Positions 8,737 through 18,072 of a DNA stretch of 50,156 bases are shown in pieces. The translations under genes and the position numbers were made by a program. The first letter of the stretch is position 1; every line of letters begins with the position of its first letter. A model generated the notes under the pieces. The model did not search any database and was not told the DNA's origin. It saw only the letters and a program-made list of their open reading frames with translations. Origin of the DNA: Lentibacillus populi (lineage in GTDB: Bacteria; Bacillota; Bacilli; Bacillales; Amphibacillaceae); NCBI GenBank assembly GCA_014642895.1, contig BMJD01000033.1, positions 1-50,156 on the forward strand. The letters are read 5' to 3'.

Positions 8737-8791
8737 AGTGAATTACCTCCCAAAAAATCTACTATTAAGCACTATTAATTATCGGGAATGA

Positions 8792-9706
8792 TTAATTATT
8801 AATCAAACGACTTTCCTTTGAAATTAATTTCTTAACAGGGTTAGCTAATACACCGATCTCTGGAACTTCAATTTCGATACGGTCTCCATCCTGCAGTGTA
8901 AATTCATTAGGTGGTACAATAGACGTACCTGTTAATAAAACTGTTCCATCAAAAATGAGGTTATCTTTCGTTAAGTAGGTAACAAGTTCTTCATACTTTC
9001 GTTTCAATTGATTTGTATTTGCACTTTCCTCGACTATTTTCATACCTTCACGATAAATACACAATCTAATTTCTAAATTATAAGGATCTGGTACCGATTC
9101 AGCTAATACTATTGCGGGGCCAATTGAGCAAGAGTTTTTCCAAATCTTTGCTTGAGGTAAATATAAAGGATTTTCCCCTTCAATATCCCGCGAACTCATA
9201 TCGTTGCCTATTGTATAACCTAAAATCCTACCTTTTTTATTTATTACAACGCCAACTTCCGGCTCTGGAATTTGCCATTTTGAATCACTTCTAATATTCA
9301 AATGTTTATTTGGCCCAATAGTTCTTGCCTCAGTTGACTTCATGAAAAGCTCAGGACGTTCAGCATCATACACTTTGTCATAAAATGTTTGCGAACTGTC
9401 ACTATTCCCATTAGACGCTTCATAATTTCTCGCTTGGCGACTTTTGAAATAAGTTACTCCTGAAGCCCACACTTCGGGGGCTGCAATAGGGGTTAATAGG
9501 TTCAATTCATCATATATAAATACCTCCGTGGTTCCAGTTTTATCGATTATTTGTTGAACCAGCTTCAAAGGGGTACATTTCTTATTTTCCGCATCATTTA
9601 CTAACTCCATAAAATCAGAATAAGGCAAAAGGGAAACTTGCTGCTGACTAGTTAAAACACCTAAAGTTGGCTTTTCATTATTATTTAAGAAACGAATAAT
9701 CCGCAA
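8792..9706 (-). CDS. FAH-fold 2-keto-3-deoxypentonate dehydratase-like (KdaD/COG3970)
   Basis: A 304-residue protein of the FAH fold but a different branch from its neighbour. The segments GVTYFKSRQARN, PEPEVGVVINKKGRILGYTI and GNDMSSRDIEGENPLYLPQA are typical of the 2-keto-3-deoxy-D-arabinonate dehydratase group, which converts a 2-keto-3-deoxypentonate to 2-oxoglutarate semialdehyde. The metal ligands would be the Glu pair in PEPEVG. It begins with TTG, 7 bp after GGGAGG. The operon also encodes a GucD-like 2-oxoglutarate semialdehyde dehydrogenase, which would use its product. Activity is inferred from family and context; the exact stereoisomer is unknown. Confidence 0.8.
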   Translation of the reverse strand: MRIIRFLNNNEKPTLGVLTSQQQVSLLPYSDFMELVNDAENKKCTPLKLVQQIIDKTGTTEVFIYDELNLLTPIAAPEVWASGVTYFKSRQARNYEASNGNSDSSQTFYDKVYDAERPELFMKSTEARTIGPNKHLNIRSDSKWQIPEPEVGVVINKKGRILGYTIGNDMSSRDIEGENPLYLPQAKIWKNSCSIGPAIVLAESVPDPYNLEIRLCIYREGMKIVEESANTNQLKRKYEELVTYLTKDNLIFDGTVLLTGTSIVPPNEFTLQDGDRIEIEVPEIGVLANPVKKLISKESRLINN

Positions 9707-9747
9707 TTAAAATCCTCCCTGTAAAATTCCATTTGATCGTTCCGATA

Positions 9748-10905
9748 TTACTGTGTTTCCGCTAACCGCCAAATACTAAATTCTTGGTTATTATATTTTT
9801 CGGAAGCAGTAATTTCGCCATTAGCTATTTGTAAAACTTTTGAATAAATTTCTTCTCCAATTTGGTCAATCGTATAATTTTGATCAATTATCTTTCCAGC
9901 ATTCACATCAATATGTTCGGGCATGTTTTCATATAATTTAGGATTCGTTCCAATTTTTATTACTGGAGCTATTGGAGACCCGGTTGGCGAACCTTTGCCA
10001 GTTGAAAATAAAACAATTTGTGCTCCGCCGGCCACTAGTCCTACCACAGATTCAACATCATAGCCTGGTGTATCCATAAATACAAATCCTTTTTCCGTTG
10101 GCGAATGAGCGTAATCAATTACTTCCATTAACGTAGAATTGCCTCCCTTTTTGATACACCCAAGAGACTTTTCTTCTAGTGTCGTTAAACCACCTGTTTT
10201 GTTACCAGGTGAAGGATTTGCAGCTTTAATATCTTCTCCCACAGCTTTTGCTCGTTGTTCATACCTTTTCACTATTTCCAGAAATCTGTTACCTACTTCT
10301 GAATTAACCGCTCGATTTGCCAAAATATGTACTGCACCAACCGCTTCCGTTGTCTCAGCCAGAATACTGGTTCCACCATCCGCAACGATCGAATCCGAAA
10401 AGGCTCCAATCGAAGGATTAGCAGTGATTCCCGACCATGCATCTGAACCGCCACATTCGAGTCCAATTGTTAATTCGGAAACATCAGCTTTCTCCGTTGT
10501 TTGTTGCTTACTTCGCTCCAATGCATTTTCAAGCCAGTCTTTCCCTTCTTTCAGGCATTCGGTAATCGACTTATCCTTATCAAATATAATGGAGTGGACA
10601 TGATGGCCATCCTTTTTTAGCGTTTCTACAATTCCTTCAGCAGGGTCTTCCGTTCCCATTCCTAAAAATAATGCAGCACTAACATTTGGATGTCCAGCTG
10701 TTCCAGTTAACGTTTTAATGGTTTGGTCACTGTCCTCGGAGTATTGGGATTGACCTGCCTGGTGAACGACTGGAATAACACCTGGAACGAGATTAGCCAA
10801 CTTTTTGGTAAGTCCTGATAGTTCGCCAACTGTATTGATAACAATAGTATGATTCCTAACCCCGATGTTTCCATTTGCCCTACGATAACCTTCAAATGTT
10901 TTCAA
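9748..10905 (-). CDS. UxaA-family dehydratase large subunit B (keeps C-terminal motifs)
   Basis: A 385-residue protein of the altronate/galactarate dehydratase or SuyB type, which removes water from sugar acids using an iron centre. It keeps LECGGSDAWSGITANPSIG (about residues 148-166), EKSLGCIKKGG and FSTGKGSPTGSPIAPVIKI. However, two N-terminal cysteine motifs are lost: the usual HGC is HQAGQSQ and the usual GLGCE is GMGTED. The TTG start follows GGAGGGG and overlaps the SAF subunit gene by 14 bp. The neighbouring paralogue at 11225-12346 has the opposite pattern, so the two probably work as one complex. It is either an obligate heteromer partner or a diverged enzyme; substrate unknown. Confidence 0.85.
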   Translation of the reverse strand: MKTFEGYRRANGNIGVRNHTIVINTVGELSGLTKKLANLVPGVIPVVHQAGQSQYSEDSDQTIKTLTGTAGHPNVSAALFLGMGTEDPAEGIVETLKKDGHHVHSIIFDKDKSITECLKEGKDWLENALERSKQQTTEKADVSELTIGLECGGSDAWSGITANPSIGAFSDSIVADGGTSILAETTEAVGAVHILANRAVNSEVGNRFLEIVKRYEQRAKAVGEDIKAANPSPGNKTGGLTTLEEKSLGCIKKGGNSTLMEVIDYAHSPTEKGFVFMDTPGYDVESVVGLVAGGAQIVLFSTGKGSPTGSPIAPVIKIGTNPKLYENMPEHIDVNAGKIIDQNYTIDQIGEEIYSKVLQIANGEITASEKYNNQEFSIWRLAETQ

Positions 10906-11212
10906 AGTTAATCCCCTCCTTTTTAGAACTTTTATCCTCCTCGGTTAATCCGCGAACATTGGATACATGAACATGATCACCTACTGCTATATCCTTTGTT
11001 GCAATCCCCATGCACTCCCCATACTTGATAACTTTTTTACCTTTAGGAATTGGAGCAAGTGCTACTTTGTGTCCATAAGGTATCGTTTTTGACACGTTGA
11101 TTTTTTTTGTCTCATCTTGGAGAGATAAAAGTTCTCCAGCTTTTAAAGTTTCAAGTGCTACCGCAACATTATCCTTTTCATCTAACTTAAGGGCATTGAC
11201 TTGTTGAATCAT
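10892..11212 (-). CDS. SAF-domain small subunit of UxaA-type dehydratase
   Basis: A 106-residue SAF-domain protein matching the N-terminal domain of altronate/galactarate dehydratases, which occurs as a separate small subunit in SuyA-type systems. Conserved features are DNVAVALETLKAGE near the start, the IPYGHKVALAPIPKGKKVIKYG stretch (HKVA is the family hallmark) and GDHVHVSNVRG near the end. The SAF domain contributes to substrate and metal binding. The start follows AGGGAGGGA. It lies between the two large-subunit genes and overlaps the one downstream, so it may serve both. Confidence 0.88.
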   Translation of the reverse strand: MIQQVNALKLDEKDNVAVALETLKAGELLSLQDETKKINVSKTIPYGHKVALAPIPKGKKVIKYGECMGIATKDIAVGDHVHVSNVRGLTEEDKSSKKEGINFENI

Positions 11213-11224
11213 CGATATCCCTCC

Positions 11225-12346
11225 CTAATAGGTAGTTCCTAAGTGTGGTATAGAAAACTCGCCTAACTCCAACATCTCTAGCTGTGTTTGCTTTCCTGAA
11301 CATACTTTCAACATTTCTTCGATAATCCTTTCACTTTCTTCGTGGATGTTACTTCCTTTAATTGTATAATCAATAAGCTCGTCAAATGAGCTTTCGTCAC
11401 GTTGAGGTGTTACCGTCATACAAGGCAAAGCAATCGACCCTGTCAACACTCCCCTATTACTTACGATCAACACAACATTACAACCACTTGAAGCCATTTT
11501 TGATAACGATTCCACAACATTGCTAGAAATGTTCATCATATAGAGACCATTTTCTTTTGGAATCTCACCGTAATCTAGTACACTATTTATCGAAACTGAT
11601 CCTGTCATTTTCGATTCAAGTGCCGCCAGTTTTGTTTCCTCTTCAGTAAATTCGCTGCTCTTTGTTATTACAACTGGATCTTTCCAACGCAAACGATGTA
11701 ACCCCTTACTAGATTTTATTACCTTTTCCTTTTCGGTTGGATTAACTATTCGTTCCGACAATAAATCCCCAGCAGGTTCTAGTGTTTTAGAAAGTCCCAT
11801 AACTACCTTTGCATCTTTTTCAACTAATTTATCAACAATGCCTCCTATTACTGGACCAGTTTTTCTTAATGAATCATGATCCGTATCAACGTTTAGAATC
11901 CCTACCGTTAACCGTGATAAGGGAAGTGTTGTTCTTTTTTGCTCCGTTGCTTCTTTGGCCCACGTTTCGGCAATCGAAACCCCTTTTTGGATGGTATTTG
12001 TACCTCCGGAAAGTTGTTGAATGCCAATCCCTTTGATTGGTTTTGTTTTCGGGGTACGATTCAGTAACCCACTTACTTGATTGGTTTCACAACCTAATCC
12101 AACAAGCAATGCAGAGTGAATATTTGGGTTTGAAGAGATACCAACAAGCGTATTTCTTGTTAATTTAAAATCATCACCAAGTTGGGCGCAGCCATTTGCA
12201 TGGACAATTGGAATAGTCCCACTTACCTTTTGGGATATTTCATGTACTACAGCGCTAGAACATATTACGGAAGAAACAATACCAACGTAGTTTCTTGTTC
12301 CTGCCGTTCCATCATCCCTCTTAAATCCCTCAAAAGAATAATTCAT
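11225..12346 (-). CDS. UxaA-family dehydratase large subunit A (keeps N-terminal motifs)
   Basis: A 373-residue UxaA-C-like protein, first gene of the dehydratase block. It keeps the N-terminal family motifs: GTRNYVGIV, the HANGCAQLGDD cysteine loop and VGLGCE near residue 82. It has lost the later ones: where relatives read ECGGSD it has LNVDTDHD, and the EKSLGC position reads AALESKMTGS. A further Cys occurs in MASSGCNVVL. It ends 12 bp before the SAF subunit. The start follows GGAGGCG. The reciprocal motif loss with the paralogue at 9748-10905 suggests a heteromeric enzyme rather than two independent ones. Length is a little short for the family. Confidence 0.82.
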   Translation of the reverse strand: MNYSFEGFKRDDGTAGTRNYVGIVSSVICSSAVVHEISQKVSGTIPIVHANGCAQLGDDFKLTRNTLVGISSNPNIHSALLVGLGCETNQVSGLLNRTPKTKPIKGIGIQQLSGGTNTIQKGVSIAETWAKEATEQKRTTLPLSRLTVGILNVDTDHDSLRKTGPVIGGIVDKLVEKDAKVVMGLSKTLEPAGDLLSERIVNPTEKEKVIKSSKGLHRLRWKDPVVITKSSEFTEEETKLAALESKMTGSVSINSVLDYGEIPKENGLYMMNISSNVVESLSKMASSGCNVVLIVSNRGVLTGSIALPCMTVTPQRDESSFDELIDYTIKGSNIHEESERIIEEMLKVCSGKQTQLEMLELGEFSIPHLGTTY

Positions 12347-12418
12347 TTTGTAAACGCCTCCAGTTTAATTAACTTGATTCAATCAAGGCTATTACTTTTC
12401 GTAGTTAGTTTCTTAAAA

Positions 12419-12432
12419 AGACAGCGCTTTTA
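12419..12432. promoter_or_regulatory. cre-like site upstream of the dehydratase genes
   Basis: On the minus strand TAAAAGCGCTGTCT fits the cre consensus TGWAANCGNTNWCA in all but two defined positions (the second and last bases). It lies 73 bp upstream of the first UxaA-like start, where an internal promoter would be expected. Moderate support only. Confidence 0.35.
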
Positions 12433-12435
12433 TAT

Positions 12436-12468
12436 TAGGTGATAGTAACTACTAGTTACTATCACCTA
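12436..12468. terminator. 15-bp-arm hairpin between ALDH and UxaA genes
   Basis: TAGGTGATAGTAACT and its exact reverse complement are separated by 3 bases, 34 bp downstream of the aldehyde dehydrogenase stop. There is no U-tract on either strand, so it is more likely an mRNA processing or partial-termination hairpin, or an operator, than a classical terminator. It divides the unit into a transporter/SDR/ALDH half and a dehydratase/FAH half. Confidence 0.5.
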
Positions 12469-12501
12469 CATATTTAATCGAATTTGCTAGGTTATACGTG
12501 T

Positions 12502-13971
12502 CTATCCCTTTACAAATACTGTTTTTGTATTTGTATAGAATTCCATCGCTGCTCTTCCTTGCTCTCTGGAGTGTGAACTTGATTGTTTCATTCCACCAAA
12601 CGGTGCTTGTAGTTCCACACCAGCACTTTCAGCGTTTATACGAACCATTCCCGCATCCATGTCTTCCATAAATGAAAGCATATTACTTATTTTGGTTGTG
12701 AATATAGATGCACTTAAACCATATTCCGAATCATTTGCCATATTAAGTGCCTCTTCCAACGTATCCACCTTCATTAGAGCAAGAACTGGACCAAATATTT
12801 CCTCTCGTGCAATACGCATATTCGGGGATACATCTTCAAATACGGTTGGTTCTACATAATGACCGATTGCGGCATTAGAAGATGAAGGCTTATTTCCACC
12901 AAACAATAATTTTGCTCCTTCTTCTTTTCCTATTTCAATATAGTCCAGAACCGTATTTAACTGTTTTTCACTTACTAAAGGCCCCATCCAAGTTCCTTCT
13001 TCCAGGCCATCTCCAACTGTGATTTCTTCTACTTTCTTCAAGAGCTTCTCTTTAAACTTGTCGTAAACATCATTTTGTACAATCACGCGACTAGTAGCTG
13101 TACATTTTTGCCCTGTTGACTTTAAACCTCCACTAATTGTAGCTTCAACTGCCAAATCAAGATTAGCATCATTTGCAACGATTACTGGATTTTTCCCACC
13201 CATTTCAAGCTGATACTTGATGCCTCTTGATACTGCAGTGTGGGCCAATTGTTTTCCGACAGCATTTGATCCCGTAAAAGAAATTCCGTTGATTTCCGGA
13301 TGCTCCACAATATCTTGTCCGATAACCGAGCCCTTTCCTGTAACCATATTGACTACGCCCGATGGAATACCTGCATCATGTAAACATTCAATCACTTTCG
13401 CACACGTAATAGCAGTTTCACTTGCCGGTTTAATTACAACTGTATTTCCATAAATAAGGGCAGGTGCCATCTTCCAAAGCGGAATTGCTACCGGGAAGTT
13501 CCAAGGAGTAACAATACCGACTACACCCACCGGAGCTCTTGACGTAAACATAAGTGCACCGGAATCAGAAGAAGGTATCACGTCACCATTGGATCTCATT
13601 CCTTCACCAGCATAATACCTTAAAATTGCCACACCTCTTGCAGTTTCTCCTTTTGCTTCAGGAAATGTTTTTCCCATCTCTTTTGTCATAGTAGTAGCTA
13701 CATCATCAATTCGTTCCTCTAATATGGATGCAGCCTTAAGGAAATAGTCTCCTTTCACATTTCCCGAAAGCTTTTGCCATTCTTTTTGAGCAGCACGCGC
13801 CGAAGTTGCCGCTTGATCAAAGTCATTGCTTGATGAAAGTTGATAGAATCCTACAATTTCATCCTTATTTGCTGGATTATAACTCGTACCCGTTTCTTCA
13901 GTTTCAGAAGCACTCCATTCTCCGTTAATATAGTTTAAGTATGTTTTTAGTTTCACATCAGTTGCAGTCAT
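12502..13971 (-). CDS. gucD: 2-oxoglutarate semialdehyde (2,5-dioxovalerate) dehydrogenase
   Basis: A 489-residue NAD(P)-dependent aldehyde dehydrogenase. Catalytic residues are N158 in TPWNFP, E256 in LEMGGK and C290 in GQKCTATSR. Long stretches, including the [20 protein letters not shown] near the C-terminus, look nearly identical to B. subtilis YcbD/GucD, the enzyme that oxidises 2-oxoglutarate semialdehyde to 2-oxoglutarate in glucarate/galactarate breakdown. The start follows AGGAGGA. It lies after the SDR gene and before the dehydratase block, where it would finish the pentonate branch into the TCA cycle. The reaction is assigned from family and context. Confidence 0.9.
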   Translation of the reverse strand: MTATDVKLKTYLNYINGEWSASETEETGTSYNPANKDEIVGFYQLSSSNDFDQAATSARAAQKEWQKLSGNVKGDYFLKAASILEERIDDVATTMTKEMGKTFPEAKGETARGVAILRYYAGEGMRSNGDVIPSSDSGALMFTSRAPVGVVGIVTPWNFPVAIPLWKMAPALIYGNTVVIKPASETAITCAKVIECLHDAGIPSGVVNMVTGKGSVIGQDIVEHPEINGISFTGSNAVGKQLAHTAVSRGIKYQLEMGGKNPVIVANDANLDLAVEATISGGLKSTGQKCTATSRVIVQNDVYDKFKEKLLKKVEEITVGDGLEEGTWMGPLVSEKQLNTVLDYIEIGKEEGAKLLFGGNKPSSSNAAIGHYVEPTVFEDVSPNMRIAREEIFGPVLALMKVDTLEEALNMANDSEYGLSASIFTTKISNMLSFMEDMDAGMVRINAESAGVELQAPFGGMKQSSSHSREQGRAAMEFYTNTKTVFVKG

Positions 13972-14092
13972 TTAATATTCCTCCTAGTTTTGTTTATCAA
14001 AAGTTAATAATTCTACCATCCAAAATCCCTTTTAACCAACTACCAAAATACTGAGCATCATAAATTTTCTAAGTCACATATTTATCAACACC

Positions 14093-14857
14093 TTATTTTC
14101 CATTTACTACACCCCCATCAATATACATAGGAGACCCCATCATGAACTTTGACTCATCCGATGCTAAATATAACGCTGCATAAGCCACGTCGATTGGTTT
14201 TCCAAGCTCATCGCCTAACTGACGTTTTTTAATAGTGGATATTGTTGTTTCGGGATCTGAAGACTTTGATATATAGTCTTCCACGAAAGGAGTGTAAATC
14301 GTACCTGGCATTAAAGCATTTATCCGTAAATTATATTTAGCATAATCAACTTGCATAGATTTTGTTAATGACAAAACTGCACCTTTTGTTGCTGCATAGG
14401 AAGCACGATTAGCTAATCCTATTTCAGCTATACAAGAAGACATATTAATGATTGTTCCCGACCGTTGTTCCATCATATGGGGAATCACATATTTTGAAAC
14501 GAGGAATATCCCATATACATTTACTTTAAATACTTGTTCCCATGTCTCCGGTTCTATTTCGTGAAGCTGACCAACTCCACTAATTCCAGCGTTATTGAAA
14601 AGAATATCAATTCTCCCAAACTTTTTAATAACCTCATTCACTAGGTACTTTACATCTTCGGTTTTCGTGACATTCCCTTGGATAAAAAGTGCTTTACCAT
14701 TGTTTGAGTGAATCTCGTCTATTGTTTGTTGACCAGAATCTTCATTCAAATCATTGACAACAATGGTGGCACCTTCTTTTGCGAATAATATGGCGGTTTC
14801 TTTTCCAATTCCAGATCCTGCACCAGTAATAATTACAACTTTATCTTTTAATCTCAT
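14093..14857 (-). CDS. SDR-family dehydrogenase
   Basis: A 254-residue classical short-chain dehydrogenase/reductase. It has TGAGSGIG at residues 11-18, NNAG at 88-91, Ser140/141 and the YAATK active site at Y154-K158. Asp36 after the second strand favours NAD over NADP. The start follows AAAGGAGA. It sits between the TRAP permease and GucD. In non-phosphorylating pathways an SDR oxidises 2-keto-3-deoxy acids at C4 before FAH-fold hydrolysis, which would pair it with the FAH gene at 7843-8736. A sugar-acid or sugar-lactone dehydrogenase earlier in the route is an alternative. Confidence 0.85.
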   Translation of the reverse strand: MRLKDKVVIITGAGSGIGKETAILFAKEGATIVVNDLNEDSGQQTIDEIHSNNGKALFIQGNVTKTEDVKYLVNEVIKKFGRIDILFNNAGISGVGQLHEIEPETWEQVFKVNVYGIFLVSKYVIPHMMEQRSGTIINMSSCIAEIGLANRASYAATKGAVLSLTKSMQVDYAKYNLRINALMPGTIYTPFVEDYISKSSDPETTISTIKKRQLGDELGKPIDVAYAALYLASDESKFMMGSPMYIDGGVVNGK

Positions 14858-14872
14858 TCGTTATCTCCTTTA

Positions 14873-16153
14873 TTAAAAAGTATTAGGCATCCACATGGAT
14901 AAGCTTGGGATAAATGCTATCAACAATGCAACAACAACTAGCAAAACTAAAAATGGTAGACTAGCAACTACAAATTTCTCGACCTTTGTGTTGGTTATGG
15001 AGCATGTTGTATACATAACCGTCCCAAGTGGAGGCGTCAATGTACCAATACTTATACATACAATAAAGAAAATCCCGAAATGGACTGGATCTATTCCGTA
15101 TTGAAGGAGCATTGGCATAAACAAAGGGGTTAATATAATAATGGTTACATTCCCTTCAATAAACATTCCAATAATTAGTAGGAATACGAGAACAACAAGT
15201 AAAAACGTCGTTGGTGAGGATACATATGCAGTCATAAACATAGTCATTCTCTGTGGTACTTGCTCTAATGTTAACACCCAAGCAAATGCCGATCCTGCTG
15301 CAATAATGATCAATATCGAAGCCGCGGTATGTACCGTTTCAATAAGAGCACTAATTAGCTGTGATAGTTTCATTTCTCGATAGACAATTAATCCTAAAAA
15401 TAAAGCATAAAAAACCGCTATAGCACCAGCTTCAGTTGCACTAAAAACTCCAAAGCGAATACCACCAATAATAATAACAGGCAATAATAACGCAAGAAAT
15501 GCATCTTTTGATGTTAAAAGAAAATCTTTCAGTGTTGTTTTCTCTTGTTTTTCCGTTTCTAGTTTATGTTTCTTCGCATAAAAATGAACGTAAACCATGA
15601 AGCTTATACAGAGTATAGCTCCCGGAATAATTCCTGCTAAGAACATACTTCCAATAGACACATTTCCAATAAACCCATATAAAATTAACGCAATTCCTGG
15701 TGGGATAATTGGTGTAATTAAAGATGTACCAGCTGTTAAGGCTGTTGAAAAGGCGCGACTATAGCCTCTTTTTTCCATTTCGGGAACTAGTATTTTTGAT
15801 TGCATCGCTGCATCTGCGATATTTGAACCAGAAAGTCCACCCATCAGTGTACTAAGAACAACGTTAACTTGGGCTAGTGAACCAGGAAGACGTTTTGTAA
15901 TCATTTGAGCAAATCGAAGCATTCTGCTAGTTATTCCTGTATAGTTCATTAAAATACCTGCTGTAATAAAGAAGATTATTGCAAGTAGAGGAACTGACTC
16001 CAGTCCACCAATCATTCGTTGGACTATAATTTCAGATGAATAGCCATCATTAAATAAAACGTAAACAACCGAACTTATGATTAAAGCGAACGCTATTGGA
16101 ACATTTAGCAAGAATAACCCTAGTAAGATAACTAGTGCGACAGTGAAAGCCAT
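14873..16153 (-). CDS. TRAP transporter large permease, DctM-type
   Basis: A 426-residue integral membrane protein with about 12 helices, the length and repeat structure of DctM, the ion-driven channel subunit of TRAP transporters. Family motifs include GGLSGSNIADAAMQSKILVPEM and SLITPIIPPGIALILYG, with the mirrored TPPLGTVMYTTCSIT in the second half. It follows DctQ with a 1-bp gap and is preceded by AAGGAGGGG. It imports an organic or sugar acid delivered by the DctP protein at 16756-17796. Confidence 0.93.
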   Translation of the reverse strand: MAFTVALVILLGLFLLNVPIAFALIISSVVYVLFNDGYSSEIIVQRMIGGLESVPLLAIIFFITAGILMNYTGITSRMLRFAQMITKRLPGSLAQVNVVLSTLMGGLSGSNIADAAMQSKILVPEMEKRGYSRAFSTALTAGTSLITPIIPPGIALILYGFIGNVSIGSMFLAGIIPGAILCISFMVYVHFYAKKHKLETEKQEKTTLKDFLLTSKDAFLALLLPVIIIGGIRFGVFSATEAGAIAVFYALFLGLIVYREMKLSQLISALIETVHTAASILIIIAAGSAFAWVLTLEQVPQRMTMFMTAYVSSPTTFLLVVLVFLLIIGMFIEGNVTIIILTPLFMPMLLQYGIDPVHFGIFFIVCISIGTLTPPLGTVMYTTCSITNTKVEKFVVASLPFLVLLVVVALLIAFIPSLSMWMPNTF

Positions 16154-16154
16154 T

Positions 16155-16640
16155 TTAAGCTTCCCCTCCTTCGTTTCTACATTCGGCTCGTAAAGACAAA
16201 ATAAATTTCTTCGTAAAATGAATAGCTGTTATTGCACCACCGATTGGAACGGCTACATCAATCAATTGGTAACTCATACCAAGAATTGGTGTTAATTTAC
16301 CTGTTGCCGACAAGGTTAAATTGGATCCAAGATAAATAAAAACGTAAATGAGCACAAAATAAACGGCGGCTGCCCGAATAAATTCACTCACAATCCGAAG
16401 AGGTTTCGGTAGCTTTTTGACAAGGAAATCCACACCTATGTGGCCATCACGTTTCATTGCCGAACTTATACCTATAAATACAAACCATATGAATAATCCA
16501 AGTGCGACTTCCATAGTCCACGCAATCGGTGAATTAAATATATACCGTAACAGAACATTTAAGCCCGTTAGTAGAATTACGCCAACGAGAGCGATTGTCG
16601 ACACTACATCATCGATAGCATTAAGTCCTCTTTTAATCAC
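16155..16640 (-). CDS. TRAP transporter small permease, DctQ-type
   Basis: A 161-residue protein with four transmembrane helices. It contains the DctQ pattern LRYIFNSPIAWTMEVALGLFIWFVFIG and the conserved cytoplasmic GHIGVDF loop. The start is GTG after AAAGGAG. It forms a membrane complex with the adjacent DctM. The order DctP-DctQ-DctM is standard. Confidence 0.92.
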   Translation of the reverse strand: MIKRGLNAIDDVVSTIALVGVILLTGLNVLLRYIFNSPIAWTMEVALGLFIWFVFIGISSAMKRDGHIGVDFLVKKLPKPLRIVSEFIRAAAVYFVLIYVFIYLGSNLTLSATGKLTPILGMSYQLIDVAVPIGGAITAIHFTKKFILSLRAECRNEGGEA

Positions 16641-16755
16641 TACGTTTCACTCCTTTTACAGTAAAACCTTACTGTTACATAGAGCTTATAGGGCAAGCAG
16701 CTTAACGGAATCTATATAGCATACATGCCCCAAAACTCTATTAAACAACTAATTA

Positions 16756-17796
16756 CTAACGGTCCTTCAACAATTCTTGAATTTTATCATATAGACCTGG
16801 TGTCCATTCAGGAAATTCGTCATATACGCTTTGTACCTTTTCTTTAAATGGCTCTGTATCAACTTCGTGTACTTTTACACCTGCCGCTTTAAACTCACCT
16901 AATACTGCTGCAGTCTCTTCTTCTAAGACTCCTCGTGCATATTCGGCAGCCTCTTCACCCGTTTCTCTTAAAATTTGAACTAAATCATCGGGCAGCGTTT
17001 CTATAAATTCGGTTCCTGCAATCCAAGAGGTAATAAACTTTTGATGTCCTGTTAAAGAGAGATGCTTAGAAACCTCATGCGCTTTAACCCCCTGTAGAAC
17101 TGGAAGTGGGTTTTCAGCCCCATTTACAAGTCCTTGTTGAAGTGCAGTATATAACTCTCCTAATGGATACGGAGTCGCAGCAGCTCCCATAGAATTGAAT
17201 GTTTTGATTGACATTTGGTTATCTGGAACGCGAACCTTTAATCCTTCTAAATCTTCCGGTGACGTCACCTTTTCATTTGTCAAAAGGTGACGTTCCCCGT
17301 AAACAGTAGTGGCATTGATAACTTCGATATTTTGCTCACGTAAATCAGTCCTAATTCCTTCAAACCAGTCAGTTTCTGTTAGATACAGCAAATCATCAAA
17401 ATCTTCAACCAGATAAGGTGCGGTTAAAATACCAGCATCTGGGACGTAGTCCATTAAGAAATCAAATCCAGCCATAACAATAACATTGTTTCCCATCACC
17501 GCCTGTTCAACAACATCTTTCTCGGCACCTAATTGTGAACTTGGGTAAAGTTTTAATTCTAGTCGGCCATCACTTTTTTCTTCAGCGAGTTCTTTCCATT
17601 TGGAAGCTAGTTTACCGATTGGCTCGTCGGTTTGATTTCCAAAAGCAATGTTAATTGTATACGTTTTGTCTTTATCTGATGAACCATCCCCACCAGATTC
17701 CGATTTGCTTGTACCTGTTTCTGAAGAGCATGCAGCAGTAAAGATTAGTAACAGAATTGCCAATAAACTGATTTCCATCTTCATGTACTTTCCCAT
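16756..17796 (-). CDS. TRAP substrate-binding lipoprotein, DctP-type
   Basis: A 346-residue secreted binding protein with a lipoprotein signal: basic N-terminus MGKYMKMEIS, a hydrophobic core and lipobox TAAC with Cys23 as the lipidation site, then a Ser/Gly/Asp-rich tether. The mature part has DctP landmarks: QLGAEKDVVEQA, the LEGLKVRVP segment carrying the carboxylate-binding Arg, and QGLVNGAENPLPV. The start at the second ATG has GGAG at 8 bp; the first ATG is too close to it. It captures an acidic ligand outside the membrane for DctQM. Neighbouring enzymes point to a sugar acid. Confidence 0.92.
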   Translation of the reverse strand: MGKYMKMEISLLAILLLIFTAACSSETGTSKSESGGDGSSDKDKTYTINIAFGNQTDEPIGKLASKWKELAEEKSDGRLELKLYPSSQLGAEKDVVEQAVMGNNVIVMAGFDFLMDYVPDAGILTAPYLVEDFDDLLYLTETDWFEGIRTDLREQNIEVINATTVYGERHLLTNEKVTSPEDLEGLKVRVPDNQMSIKTFNSMGAAATPYPLGELYTALQQGLVNGAENPLPVLQGVKAHEVSKHLSLTGHQKFITSWIAGTEFIETLPDDLVQILRETGEEAAEYARGVLEEETAAVLGEFKAAGVKVHEVDTEPFKEKVQSVYDEFPEWTPGLYDKIQELLKDR

Positions 17797-17983
17797 CACC
17801 ATTTCTCCTTCACTCTATATTTGAATAATAAATAGATTCCGAATTATTAATGCATAACTTTCTTAATTTCTTATTGACTTCTACATATACGGTTTTCGTT
17901 TCTTCTCATCAACAATGTTTAAGCTTAAGCAATGAACTCAAGGAAAAAGAATACTTGTAGGATTTCCAATTAGTTGTATAAAA

Positions 17984-17994
17984 TCACCTCCTTT
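17984..17994 (-). promoter_or_regulatory. Orphan perfect Shine-Dalgarno, possible leader peptide
   Basis: AAAGGAGGTGA on the minus strand is a full complement of the 16S anti-SD. It is followed not by an ATG gene but by a TTG 14 bases later that opens 14 codons (EILQVFFFLEFIA after the start) ending about 140 bp before DctP. It may be a leader peptide, a ribosome standby site or chance. Confidence 0.3.
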
Positions 17995-18072
17995 TAAAAT
18001 AAAGCATAAAAATCTGTGTAAGAATCTAAGGACATTTAATTCAAATATCCAGGCGATGAAAACATCTATTAA

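Noticed and set aside
10139-10603. A 154-codon open frame on the plus strand
   Set aside because: It lies antisense within the UxaA-like gene, which has a ribosome site and family motifs; the antisense product resembles nothing and has no site.
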